From the NCBI GenBank assembly GCA_963970005.1, contig CAXAMN010025661.1, forward strand, positions 433,954-497,953: a DNA stretch of 64,000 nucleotides, given 5' to 3'. The position numbers and the translations under genes were made by a program. Within the stretch, counting starts at the first letter, position 1. Every line of letters starts with the position of its first letter. Origin of the DNA: Durusdinium trenchii. Its lineage: Eukaryota; Sar; Dinophyceae; Suessiales; Symbiodiniaceae. The notes below the pieces were generated by a model. The model ran no database searches. It was not told the DNA's origin and was given only the letters and a program-made list of their open reading frames with translations. This document shows positions 1 to 9,988 of the stretch, piece after piece.

Positions 1-1
1 C

Positions 2-3000
2 ATTGGAGACGTCGCTTGGGCGCCCTATAGCTCGACCACCTTCGCAGCGATCACCTCCGATGGTGCTGGGGGATCCACCAGTGGCGTCGTGCACGTCTAT
101 GCACCTTGGAGGAAGAAGGTCGGGTGAAAGGCACCGTGGGACGGGTGGAGTGGTGGGAGGTGACGTTGAAAAGGCCAGCAATATGTAAGCATGATGAAGC
201 TATAAAACGAAGGAATTCTTGCAAGATTCGATCATGCCGAAGCTATCCGAAGCTGGATACACAGATGGCCCCGGCCAGGCTTGAAGAATAGCACCCAGGA
301 CCCCCCAGGTTTTCAGAGGACCTTCCCCTTTGACCAATGCCATGGTACATCATAGTACTCCTTTGATTCCTTTGGAGCCTTTTCTTCGCCAACGGAGAGA
401 AGTTGCTTGACACCTGTCATCGCGGGATCGCCAGACCTAGGACCTCTCAGTGAATCGAAATGATCACATTTGCGCTCAGAAGGCGGGGCCTTCCTGTTGC
501 TCCACTTGACGCCGAGCCCCAAGTTGCGGGAGGTGAGATCAGGTATGACCGGGCCAAACAGATTCACAGATTGGCTGAATATCATGATTTCGGTCATTAG
601 TGCACCGTAATAATCCCGATAGACAAGCAGCTGCTAGGTGTCTTGAAGCCTGAGCTCGTTACCACAGTTCTTGAGTTGCGAGCACATCATATGTGGGGTT
701 CGGACTGCCGTTCCCAATTGCCGTCCTTGCATGTCCGTCACCACCATCCTCGTCGCGACTGCCAACGTGACCGCGTTTGGTTCCACAACGACTCGCAGGT
801 GGTGAAGCGCGCCAAGCTGACGCATGTGGCCTTCAGCAAGTCTGAGCCCATCATCATCGTGGGCGACGATCGGGGGGGAGCCACCTGGCTCCGTGGTTCG
901 AGACGGAGAAACGATCCATGAGAGACGGGACGGCGCTGTGGTTCGACCATTTTACACTTATTTTGTTGGGGGTGGCAGTGAGAATCGCACTAACATGCAC
1001 TCACTAATTATAGTCCGTAGAGTCTATACAGTATATATAGTAATTACTATAATATAGTTATATATATTGTTTAATTTACTACGCCTACTATACATGTGCA
1101 CACTGTGAAGAGATTGTTCGCACTTTTATGGTTGGTACGGTCAATGACATGTGGACTTGTTCTGACACAAGCCGATGACATTGAACATTTGAGACAACCC
1201 CACTTGTAAGAAGTAAGAGAACAATACACTCTCCGGTTCAAGACAGTCAATCAGACTAATAGACTTTTGGAAACTTATTTTTCCTTCAGACCTGGGCTGT
1301 GCTTTTTGTCGTCGGCGTCCAGGGTGAGTCTCCCGGTGTAACTGTTCGCCGCAGCGACCGACCCCTTTTAATTTGGTGAAGGTCATCCATTGAGAGATCC
1401 CAGGCTCACTCATTGAGGGCCTAGACTTAGATCACTAAGACGTGCCATACCATTCCCACCATGCTATCAGAAACTTCACCGTGGATCGTGGATCTCCAGA
1501 CAAGACACGTCGAGGCCCCAGACCACCGACCTGTCGACAGGAACCTGTCGACAGGAAGTGACCTCCTCGGACCTTGGAAGTCCTTCACCTCCTGGGTGGC
1601 ACGCTGCACGCTGAGGTGAACACGCTGAAGTTGTCGCCCAACCTGCGAATCGACGTGGTTAGGCCGGGGTCCCGGAAGAGCATGGAGAGGTCGACACATA
1701 TTTGACGAGCCCGGACATGAGCAACAAAAACACAGTTTTTTGTAGTTTTTTAGGTTTTTTGCATCCAGAGTGGTAGAGAGAGGGCATATTTGCCATTCTT
1801 CTAAGTCCTTTTTGAGGTTTGTTGAGCCAACCCAGCCCTGCCAATATAAACGAAGCTGGTGCACCTTCCCACCTTGGGCAGGATGGCAGGTCGAGAGAGA
1901 CCAGGTGGACCCTTGAATTCAGAGGATCAGATTGTTTTAGATCGTTGTCTTCATCAAGCCTGAGCTATCCACCCCCCAGATTCTTGAAAGCCAAATAAGT
2001 CGTGTTGCTTGCAAGTCCTTCCGCTGTGACCGCTCTTCGAGAGTTTGAATGAACACATCTTCAAAACGTGCCTGCACGAGCACGGCCTGAGACTGAGAAG
2101 CCCAAACAGTGTGATCTCCTTGGTGAAAGGTGGGACTGACCATACCGGTGAGATCCCTTTCCAGTTCCTGAAGGAACTTGTGCTTCCATCAAACAAAAAC
2201 TCCGGTGTGTTGGATCTCCAAAAGCAAACCTCTCCACACTGTGATGCCAGATCTTGAAGTTTCCAAAGCTTTTCCCACCCGACGGACCGACTCCTCACTC
2301 ACCTGGAACGCCACTCCGGCGGAGTGTCCCACGGTCGCCGAAATCGCTGGCGAGTCGAAATCGCTGCAGGACAGATGAAACAGATCAGAACCTCACTGAC
2401 TCTCGTTTGCATTGGTTGTTAGTCGCTCAGACTTGGATGGTTTGTTGATTATATTTTGTATTAATACAGAAAATTTACTTTTTATAAAATCCCTACCCCC
2501 TTGCCCATGGATTTTGGGGGGGGGCGTCAAAAATGTAACTTACATTTTCTGCCCCCCCCTTAGGTGTTTTTTCCCGAATGCGTAGCGAAGGGTTCTCGTT
2601 TAACTCTTGGGGGTCTGGGGGTGGAGCCTTGTTCGCGACCCGTTGTTTCTATGTTCGCAACCGTCCGCAACCGTCCGCGGTAGAGCGCTAAGGCGCTGCC
2701 ATTGGGGGAAGCTTTTGCAAGTGACCAGGCATGGATGTGTCACATGTCAGTTTGCGACGCTATTCCATTGTGATTTGCATGAAAATGACATGTCGCGCAA
2801 GAAACGTGATGCATTTCGCTGCACAGGCGCAGCGTTTTGTGAGATCCTCAGTTTGCTACGCAGTTCCATTGGGATTAGCGTTTGGAGAGTCGTGTTTTTG
2901 GGGTGTTGGATGTGGCCGTGCCATTGGGATTTGCGTTTCAGGGTGTGGCATCGAAGCTCTGTTTTCGTGACCAGTCTCAGCTGAAATGGCGATTTTGGTG

Positions 3001-5744
3001 GATGGGAGTGTGCTCAGAATGGGTCGAAATCATTCCAAACGTGTGGTGTGGTGCAAATTTTGTTGAAGCTGACATGAGATGATATTGCCACTTTTCGTGG
3101 CAGGCGCAGTACTTTTGTGGGTTTTGAGGCGTGGAAGTGCGATTCTCGTGGCAGGCGCAGGGAATGGTGAGGTTGCGAGGTGTGACGGAGGTGACATTTC
3201 GTGGCAGGCGCAGTACTTTGTGCGCGTTAGACGTGTGGATGCGGAAAGATTCGTGGCAGGCGCAGGGAATCGTGAGGTTGTGAGTTGTGGTAGAGGTGAA
3301 TGTCGCTGTACATTGGGATTGGCGTGTGTGCGGATGTTGTTTGGAGGGGCTGGAATCGCGAAACTGCTTGGCAGGGCTGCGTGATGTGTGTGCTCCGATG
3401 GGTGTTTCCGCTGGACTTTTGGAGGAAGTCTCGTGCGAAACGTTCGTTTTGCAGACTTTGACATGTGAGTTTTTGAGGAAGTCTCGTACGAAACGCTCGT
3501 TTTGGGGACTTGACATGTGACTTTTGGAGGAAGTCTCGTACGAAACGCTCGTTTTTGAGACTTGACGTGTGACTTTTGGAGGAAGTCTCGTACGAAACGC
3601 TCGTTTTTGAGACTTGACGCGTGACTTTTGGAGGAAGTCTCGTACGAAACGCTCGTCTTGCAGCCTCGCAGCGTGACTTTTGGAGGAAGTCTCGTACGAA
3701 GAGTGTGCCCTACAGGAATGTCCCACAAGAGTGTCCTACAAGAGTGTCCCACAAGAGTGTCCTACAAGAGTATCCCACAAGAGTTTCCAACAAGAGTGTC
3801 CCACAAGAGTCTCCTACAAGAGTGTCCCGCAAGAGTGTCCCACAAGAGTGTCCTACAAGAGTGTCCCACAAGAGTGTCCCGTATGAGTGTCCCACAAGAG
3901 TGTCCCACAAGAGTGTCCCACAAGTGTGTCCCACAAGAGTGTCCCACAAGAGTGTCCTACAAGAGTGTCCCGTAAGAGTGTCTCATAAGAGTGTCCCACA
4001 AGAGTGTCCTGCAACCATGTCCCACAAGAGTGTCTCACAAGAGTTAAGAGTGTCCCACAAGAGTGTCCTATAAGAGTGTCCCACAAGAGTATCCCACAAG
4101 AGTGCCCTACAAGAGTGTCCCACAAGAGTGTCCTACAAGAGTGTCCCACAAGAGTGTCCTACAAGAGTATCAAACAAGGGTTTCCTACAAGAGTGTCTTA
4201 TAAGAGTGTCCCACAAGAGTGCCCTACAAGAGTGTCCCACCACAAGAGTGTCCCACTCCCGCAAGAGTGTCCCAAATGAGTGTCCCACAGGAGTGTCCCA
4301 CAAGAGTGTCCCGCAACAGTGTCCCGCAACAGTGTCTCACAAGAGTGTCCCTTAAGAGTGTCCCACAAGAGTATCCCACAAGAGTGCCCTACAAGAGTGT
4401 CCCACAAGAGTGTCCTACAAGAGTATCCCACAAGAGTGTCCTACAAGAGTATCAAACAAGGGTTTCCTACAAGAGTGTCTTATAAGAGTGTCCCACAAGA
4501 GTGCCCTACAAGAGTGTCCCACAAGAGTGTCCTACAAGAGTGTCCCACAAGTTTTTCCTACAAGAGTGTCCCACAAGAGTGTCCCACCACAAGAGTGTCC
4601 CACGAGAGTGTCCCACAAGAGTGTCCTGCAAGAGTGTCCCACAAGAGTGTCCCACAAGAGTGCCCCAAATGAGTGTCTGACAGGAGTGTCCCACAAGAGT
4701 GTCCCGCAACAGTGTCCCGCAAGAGTGTCTCACAAGAGTGTCCCTTAAGAGTGTCCCACAAGGGTGTCCCGCAACAGTGTCCCACAAGAGTGTCCTACAG
4801 GAGTATCCCACAAGAGTGTCCTAAGAGTGTCCCACAAGAGTTTCCTACTAGAGTGTCCCACAAGAGTGTCCCACAAGAGTGTCCCACAAGAGTGTCCCGT
4901 AAGAGTGTCCCACAAGAGTTTCCTACAAGAGTGACCCACAAGAGTGTCCCACAAGAGTGTCCTACAAGAGTCTCATTTGGACATATGTAGCTTTTTGAAG
5001 GTGTTTGCATTCGGGTTCGTGGGCTCCATCTTGTTTAATTGTAAGTACCCCCCCCTTGACGTGCTTTGTTGGGGGGGGAGGGGGTCCTCAAAAATGTAAC
5101 TTAGGACGTCCGAGGCCTGTACTTACATTTATCACCCCCCCCCACAAACCACTCACAGGGGGGGGGTTCATAAATGTAACTTAATGAGATTAAAAGGGGG
5201 GGCAGAAAAATGTAACTTACTACCTCCGACGTGTGTAGTTACATTTTCAACCCCCCCCATCAAATACTTGCAGTGTGGCACCTGGAAGACACGGGGCGGT
5301 GCACTCCGACTTTTCCGGGCTTTGAAAAAAAGCCGCTGATTCTGCTTTGACATGTTGAGAAATGCCATACTATTCAATCAAGCCTCAAAAATGTATACAT
5401 TTTTGAAAAAATGTAAGTTACATTTTTGAGGCCTGGGGGGTGTCTGACCCACCTTGATGCCTCAAAATTGTAAGTTACAATTTTTGAGGTGGTTTCGTAA
5501 TTGTAAGTTACAATTTTTGAGGTATCAAACCTAGGAAATTGTAACTTACAATTAGGTGACGCCCCCCCTAGGTAATTGGTAGGGATTTTATAAAGTAAAT
5601 TTTCTGTATTAATAGAAAATATAATCAACATATGTATTGGACCCCACTGGGCAGCATAGCGACCAAGTGGCCAAGGACATGGACATGCAGCTTCAAAAGA
5701 TGGAGCACTTGCTGGAGATGGTCACGGAGACGAAGACCACCTGA
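2..5744 (+). CDS. DNAI1: Axonemal outer-arm dynein intermediate chain, C-terminal part (5' partial, 4 exons seen)
   Basis: WD40-type intermediate chain that anchors and regulates the outer dynein arm of the flagellum. Four plus-strand exons spell the conserved C-terminal order of the DNAI1/IC78 family. Exon 2-~118 reads GDVAWAPYSSTTFAAITSDG and then VVHVY; exon ~799-880 reads KLTHVAF and PIIIVGDDRGG; exon ~1598-1654 reads NTLKLSPNLR; exon 5655-5744 reads QVAKDMDMQLQKMEHLLEM and ends in TGA at 5742-5744. The order and wording match the last WD repeats and the helical tail of the family. The first exon may end at ~100 (GC donor) or 118 (GT). The gene starts left of the window. The last intron (about 4 kb) carries an inverted-repeat element and large tandem arrays whose right end lies only 24 bases before the last exon. 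Family assignment is firm; exon edges are approximate. It is less like DNAI2 because of the GDDRG and LKLSPNLR signatures. Confidence 0.77.
2695..3708. repeat. Diverged ~52 bp satellite inside the inverted-repeat element
   Basis: The clearest part is six copies of TTTGGAGGAAGTCTCGTACG starting near 3418, 3471, 3523, 3575, 3627 and 3679, a steady 52 bp step. Before it, CGTGGCAGGCGCAG recurs at 3096, 3147, 3200 and 3252, again at 51-53 bp steps, with alternating followers. Further left, CCATTGGGAT-like boxes at 2765, 2866 and 2921 suggest older, more diverged units. The short open frames here result from this repetition and are not taken as genes. Confidence 0.7.
3709..4975. repeat. 13 bp minisatellite, about 95 copies
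   Basis: The consensus unit is AGAGTGTCCCACA with common variants (CCTACA, CCCGCA, CTTATA, a few short insertions such as CCACCACA). Because 13 is not a multiple of three, all six frames stay open and give 13-residue peptide repeats, so the many open frames here are artefacts. A higher-order structure is visible: a rare block containing CAAACAAGGGTTTCC occurs at 4171 and 4453, and a block containing CCCAAATGAGTGTC near 4271 and 4664. Confidence 0.9.
5040..5571. repeat. G/C-run and AAAATGTAACTTACATTTT palindrome cluster
   Basis: Blocks of seven to nine G or C alternate with short palindromes of the type AAAATGTAACTTACATTTT or CAAAATTGTAAGTTACAATTTTTG. At least seven such boxes lie between 5090 and 5560, and one more at 2528-2565 near the other end of the same element. 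They are subterminal repeats of the 2443-5630 element and can fold into several hairpins. No coding potential is seen. Confidence 0.65.
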
Positions 5745-7295
5745 GGAGTTCGAGCTGTACAATACGCGATGCGCGACGTGTAGGGGCCGGAAGCACGATT
5801 TGTTTCACAGGCCAGTTGGGTCTGGCAGGATCAGTTTGTGGAAGCCACAGTTTCCAATAAGATGCTGAGGACTAGAGGAGATTTGGGTTTCCCAAGATGC
5901 TAGAGAGAGGTTCTTAAAGAGACATCATCACATCGCGCATTTCTTTTGTGGGTTGCGGATGTTCAGAAGAAGCAACTTCTACGATGAGGAAACCTTGAGG
6001 AAACATGTTTTCCCGCACAGGGATGGCGCTCAGCCGTCCGAACTGCAAACTGGCCCGCAGAGGGGAAAGGGCCATTGTGGCGGGATGTGAGGTGTTCTGA
6101 TGTTTGGCTCGCGTTGGATGGATGAGACATGCCCACGATCACTGAAATGCAGCAAGAGCAGTGTGTATGGTGATGTATTGTGCTAAGGCATTTAATTGTA
6201 TATAATTGTATAGGTACCTCAGCCTGAAGACTGCTTTGACTCTTCTCCGGAGTCTATATAATGAAGAGGTCTGTAATCTTTTTCTGTTGCGAACTAACTG
6301 CCCCTCTTCAGCTTCATGACTTGTGATGGCTTGCAGATTTGCAATATATATAGACGCATATTCTTGCATCGGAGAATCTACATCCCACAAACCACACCAA
6401 GGGTGATCAATTCCTGGCAGTGTTTTAGAGGTAAGGATTTAACTTGAATGGACAGGAGGGAACCTCACACAGACACATACAGACTGAAAGAGAAACTCAT
6501 TAGCAGCCCAGCTCATCGTTTGGTCCGCCACTTTGGTTTGCCGGGGCCGTTCTTGGCCTTTTGCGTCTCACCCTCGGCGGCAGAGCTCTGCATGGCGGAG
6601 GTGTTTTCAGGACCGGGACTGACTGGGGGTGATGGGCGCAGCTCACGAGACTGTCATCACAAAAGAAGAAGCTTCACCATCCTGCCACTTCAGGGGCAGA
6701 TTCCTGGCCAGACGTTGTTCTAGTGGAGACAAGAACTTGGTCATCAATATGGGCTAGGGATCTTGTGTTTCATGTGCATATGCCTCGCCACTGGAGAGAA
6801 TTGGAAGGGAGCATGAAACCATGAAGGCAGGCAGCATGGATCCACTCATGGATCCATGCTTCTCGCTCCGTGACAACTTTTTGCGTGAAGTTTCCACAGT
6901 GAAAACCCTTTTGCCTTTGAATCCTGCAAGCAGCTTAATGTCACCTCACACTGTTTCATTCCAAAACTTGTTAGATGTTAATTATAGATTTAAGAGCTGG
7001 TGATAACTGTCCCACACTGGCCAACAACGAATTGGACTTCCGATTCGTCGGCTGCCACTGATCCACAAATAGATGTTGGTTTCGACTCGGTAAGAAGAAC
7101 TGGATTTTCCTCCTGAGGTATGCAACAATGTTGTATTCCCAGGGTGTAAGTTGCATCCTTGGACCCTGGAACAAGACACTTTGGGCCAGACACTTGGGGC
7201 CACAGCGACACGTTCACATCCCTGTTTGCCGCTAGCCCATCGTTGGGTTTGATGCTGCAAGGACCTTGCTTCCCAGTCGTGGAATTTGCCTGCAA
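5745..7295. other. Intergenic/3' flank, nothing convincing
   Basis: This stretch follows the dynein stop codon. Short open frames exist on both strands but lack third-position GC bias, family motifs or paired splice sites. No repeat array or structured RNA was recognised. Confidence 0.4.
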
Positions 7296-7381
7296 TGCCA
7301 GCGGCCATGAGCAAAACAGCGGCGCCAGCAAACGCTCTTCAAGAAGTTCTCAAGCTGCTCCAAAAAAGTCTTAAAACATGG
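7296..7381 (+). CDS. Possible first coding exon of an unknown gene
   Basis: An ATG at 7296 opens a 28-codon frame (starts MPAAMSKTAAPANALQEVL, then a Leu/Lys helix KLLQKSLKT) that runs straight into GTGAGT, a good 5' splice site at 7382, in phase 2. The peptide is amphipathic with an Ala-rich start. I could not identify a partner exon with certainty; the next clear phase-2 acceptor belongs to another gene. It could be a chance frame. No function is proposed. Confidence 0.3.
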
Positions 7382-9123
7382 TGAGTCAAATCAACAGTAT
7401 TTGGACCCCCCCCTTTCTCAACAACCTAGAAATATTTATATATAGTCTAGACGCTGTCAGGAAGGATTTTTTGCATAAGCAAAGGCATTGAATAACGCAC
7501 TTGTTTCCCAAGTCAAACAGCCCGCGTCGCTGGTCGAGATTCGTCCAAAGGGACTGTGTGCGGCTTATCGGATCCCAGCCACGTGTAGTCCAAAGAGTGC
7601 CGTAAGCCTTGTGTTGAACACTTATACTTACGGTTGTCCCCAACGAGACTGAACCGATTCCATATACAACAGTATATAGTATACTGATGTATACTGTGTT
7701 ATTAAGAACCTGTAGTTGGGCCAACCTTTTCCTGCTGTGAAGATGCTGGCTTCTTCATGTCCATGATCCAATCACCACATTTGCTGGCAGGTGGCCAAGA
7801 GTTTGCCTAGGGCCTTGGTTTGCTTGGAAACGGGAAGGGGTTTCGTGCATGTTCAAGAGACAGCAAGTGACAGGAACCTCTAGCCGCTGAAGCTTGTTTC
7901 GCAAACAAGCTTTCCTTGAGTTTAATGATTGGTCTATGTGTGGCCCATGCATAGCCCCAGGGCAGTTCTATCATGTTCTATCCGCATCTATCCCATCCCG
8001 GAATTGGTTTGAGGGTACATCAACACAAAACCAGAGGAAATCCATAGTTTTTGGGTGAAAACGGTGAAAACCAGATATTCCCTTTTGCCAATCCCCACGA
8101 CCCGCCGCACCCCGCTGGCCAATGGGCACTCCTCAGGTTCCAGTTCTTGGCCGAGAAGAAAAACTGGTTTTGCCAGGATCCAGATGCCGATGGCAACTGG
8201 GAGGAGCGGGTAGCACCTTCAGTCGGCTTGAGAGAGAGAGATATATATATATATAGAGAGAGAGAGGCGGTGTAAGCAGTACACACAGTATTTGGGTCTA
8301 CGATCAAAACTGCGGAGTCTTGTGGGCTTTCCCATTTCAGAACAAAGACACGCGCGTGCGCCAGGATATTCCAGTGGATGCGGTGGACTGAGGGCCCCAA
8401 AGGTGCGGTGCCCACCATCTCGGAGTGATCTCTCCAAATTCCTCGGGCTTTGGATGGGGGTTGGTGCATTCACCACATGTTCTCCTCGGTTTGGTCACCT
8501 CATTCACCTCATCTTCACCTCAAATGATCTCGAGAATTAGGTCATCGATCTGCGCGCCATTGCGCGAACAGCACGTGACGGTGTCGTCGTTGTCCATCTT
8601 CGACCCGATTTGAACGGCTGTCGACGCACAGACCGCCCAGTGAAACATGCTTCATATCATGGTTCTGACCTGTCTACTATACTTGGAATTGCATATTTAC
8701 ATCGACTCTGGTTGACAAGTGAACCCTTTGCCCACATACAGTGAGTCAGTCAAGAGCGCAAACCATTGCCTTTGGGCCTTTAGGCACCCAAAATGCGTAT
8801 TACAACCTCAAGCTCATGAACCACAAGAAAGGATGAGACAGGCAAAGGTTCCTCATTGCACTGTAGCACAATAACATTTCTTGCCAAGAAACCTGTAACT
8901 ATAGATGCTAATCCCAAGACATCCCGGGCACCTATGAGCCCCCCAAAAAAACTCACCAATTAGATCCAATTAGCCAATTACAAGAACTAAATGTCGGAAC
9001 CCCAAGATCATGAGCGGAAGGCTTCCTGAACGCTCGTTTTCGCAGTCTCGCGTGACCCTATGAAGCTTCCACCACTGCTCGTCCAATCGATGGCCCCCGT
9101 TGCTTCCGTTTTTTTTCTGGACA
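7382..9123. other. Noncoding stretch
   Basis: I see no supported exon. It contains a (GA)n(TA)n(GA)n simple repeat at 8230-8267 and otherwise unstructured sequence with scattered stop codons in all frames. Confidence 0.4.
8230..8267. repeat. Compound GA/TA microsatellite
   Basis: GAGAGAGAGAG runs into TATATATATATA and again into GAGAGAGAGAG. It is a simple repeat with no coding role. Confidence 0.85.
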
Positions 9124-9440
9124 CACCTGGTGGCAAGAGCACCCCGGGTGTCACAAGATGCGCCTCTGGGACTTCGACTTGAAGCTGTTGAACGGCATGT
9201 AGCCTTGGACTCCCTGAGATTTGTCCACCTGCGAAGCGAACACATTGCAGCGCAATATCGACGTGCGATGCCAGGGCGGTGCCAGTCGAGGACGTCACAT
9301 GAGTCGGGCGGTGCGTGGCCCAGGGCGCCACTCCAAGAGTTGGACGGCCAAGCGCCACATGTGTCACCATCGCAGGGGCTTACGAGGGGAGGTTCCATCG
9401 AGCTGTGTTCACCGGGCCATGCACCAGTCGGATGACCACC
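9124..9440 (+). CDS. GC-rich exon-like block, unknown
   Basis: A plus-strand frame stays open over this GC-rich block and reads like protein (LEAVERHVALDSLRFVHLR, then HIAAQYRRAMPG). There is no recognised domain, no certain acceptor or donor, and a 120-codon frame on the other strand is also open. It may be an exon, a decayed insertion or chance. Confidence 0.22.
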
Positions 9441-9608
9441 GGGCCATGCACCAGTCCAGGATCGTTCGCTGATGGTATACAATACAACTCTGAAATGTTC
9501 GGGGATCCCCCCTCCTCGAAAATGGAGGATCGAGGGGGGGGTACCTTTAGGAATTCCATTTTAATATTCCATTTACACAGCCAACATGTTTCCAGTTTTA
9601 TCTCCGCG

Positions 9609-9835
9609 TGGCCCCGAGAAATTTTGTCAAGCGACGCGGTTGAATGGGAAAGAGGCTTCAGCAAGCTCACTGAATACAAGTCTGAGCATGGAGATGCCAG
9701 GGTGCCCACCAGGTTCAAGACTTTTGATGGCTTTCCGCTTGGGCAGTAGATTAAGACACAGGGAAAGAAAAAAAGTGCCAAGATCGTGTGAACCGCCTGA
9801 ATTCACTTGACCATGCTGGCATGATTGAATATGAT
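9609..9835 (+). pseudogene. Decayed helicase-associated (HA) domain
   Basis: The frame from 9609 reads VEWERGFSKLTEYKSEHGDA, then RVPTRF and GFPLGQ, the pattern of one helicase-associated repeat (W...L..Y...HG...VP...G..LG.W). Where the conserved Trp should follow LGQ there is a TAG stop (9748-9750). After an A-run (~9768-9775) the expected continuation, QDRVNRLNSLDHAG, is in another frame. One nonsense change plus a frameshift mark it as a relic. HA repeats are found in bacterial helicase-like proteins and also in dinoflagellates. A single intact exon with unusual splicing cannot be fully excluded, but a G-to-A stop exactly at the Trp makes decay more likely. Confidence 0.6.
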
Positions 9836-9881
9836 GGTCTTGCTTTGAATGTAGCCAAAAATCAAAAAAACAAGGAGCATC

Positions 9882-9988
9882 GCTTACGCCCCGCGGGCGA
9901 AAGCGACGCGACCTTTTGGACGGCACCGCGGTCCCACTGCTCGGATCTCCCTGAGGGTCCGCATCGCTTACGCCCCGCGGGCGTAAGC
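9882..9988. repeat. Two copies of a GC-rich palindrome
   Basis: GCTTACGCCC-CGC-GGGCGTAAGC is a perfect hairpin at 9966-9988. A copy with one change on the right arm (GGGCGAAAGC) lies at 9882-9904. Both are preceded by GCATC/GAGCATC and followed by a/gACGCG, so a unit of about 35 bp is duplicated at 84 bp spacing. Confidence 0.75.

Larger units (their letters stand above)
2443..5630. mobile_element. 3.2 kb element with ~55 bp terminal inverted repeats, in the last DNAI1 intron
   Basis: The left end (2443-2500) begins TGTTGATTATATTTTG and runs on through TATTAATACAGAAAATTTAC to AAAATCCCTACC. The right end (5572-5630) is its reverse complement, with one mismatch near base 16 and a two-base length difference. 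Inside, next to both ends, sit G and C runs with AAAATGTAACTTACATTTT-type palindromes, and between them long tandem arrays. I see no transposase and no clear target-site duplication, so this looks like a non-autonomous DNA element or a large foldback rather than a full transposon. It lies inside an intron of the dynein gene and leaves the coding exons intact. Confidence 0.7.

Noticed and set aside
2977-3752. Two long minus-strand frames of 240-249 codons
   Set aside because: They arise from the 52 bp satellite and part of the 13 bp array; the peptide repeats with the DNA period.
3709-4975. CRISPR-like array
   Set aside because: Units are 13 bp head-to-tail without unique spacers, in a eukaryotic intron.
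3621-5010. Many open frames of 60-150 codons on both strands
   Set aside because: They are the translation of a 13 bp repeat in all six frames, with the same 13-residue peptide over and over.
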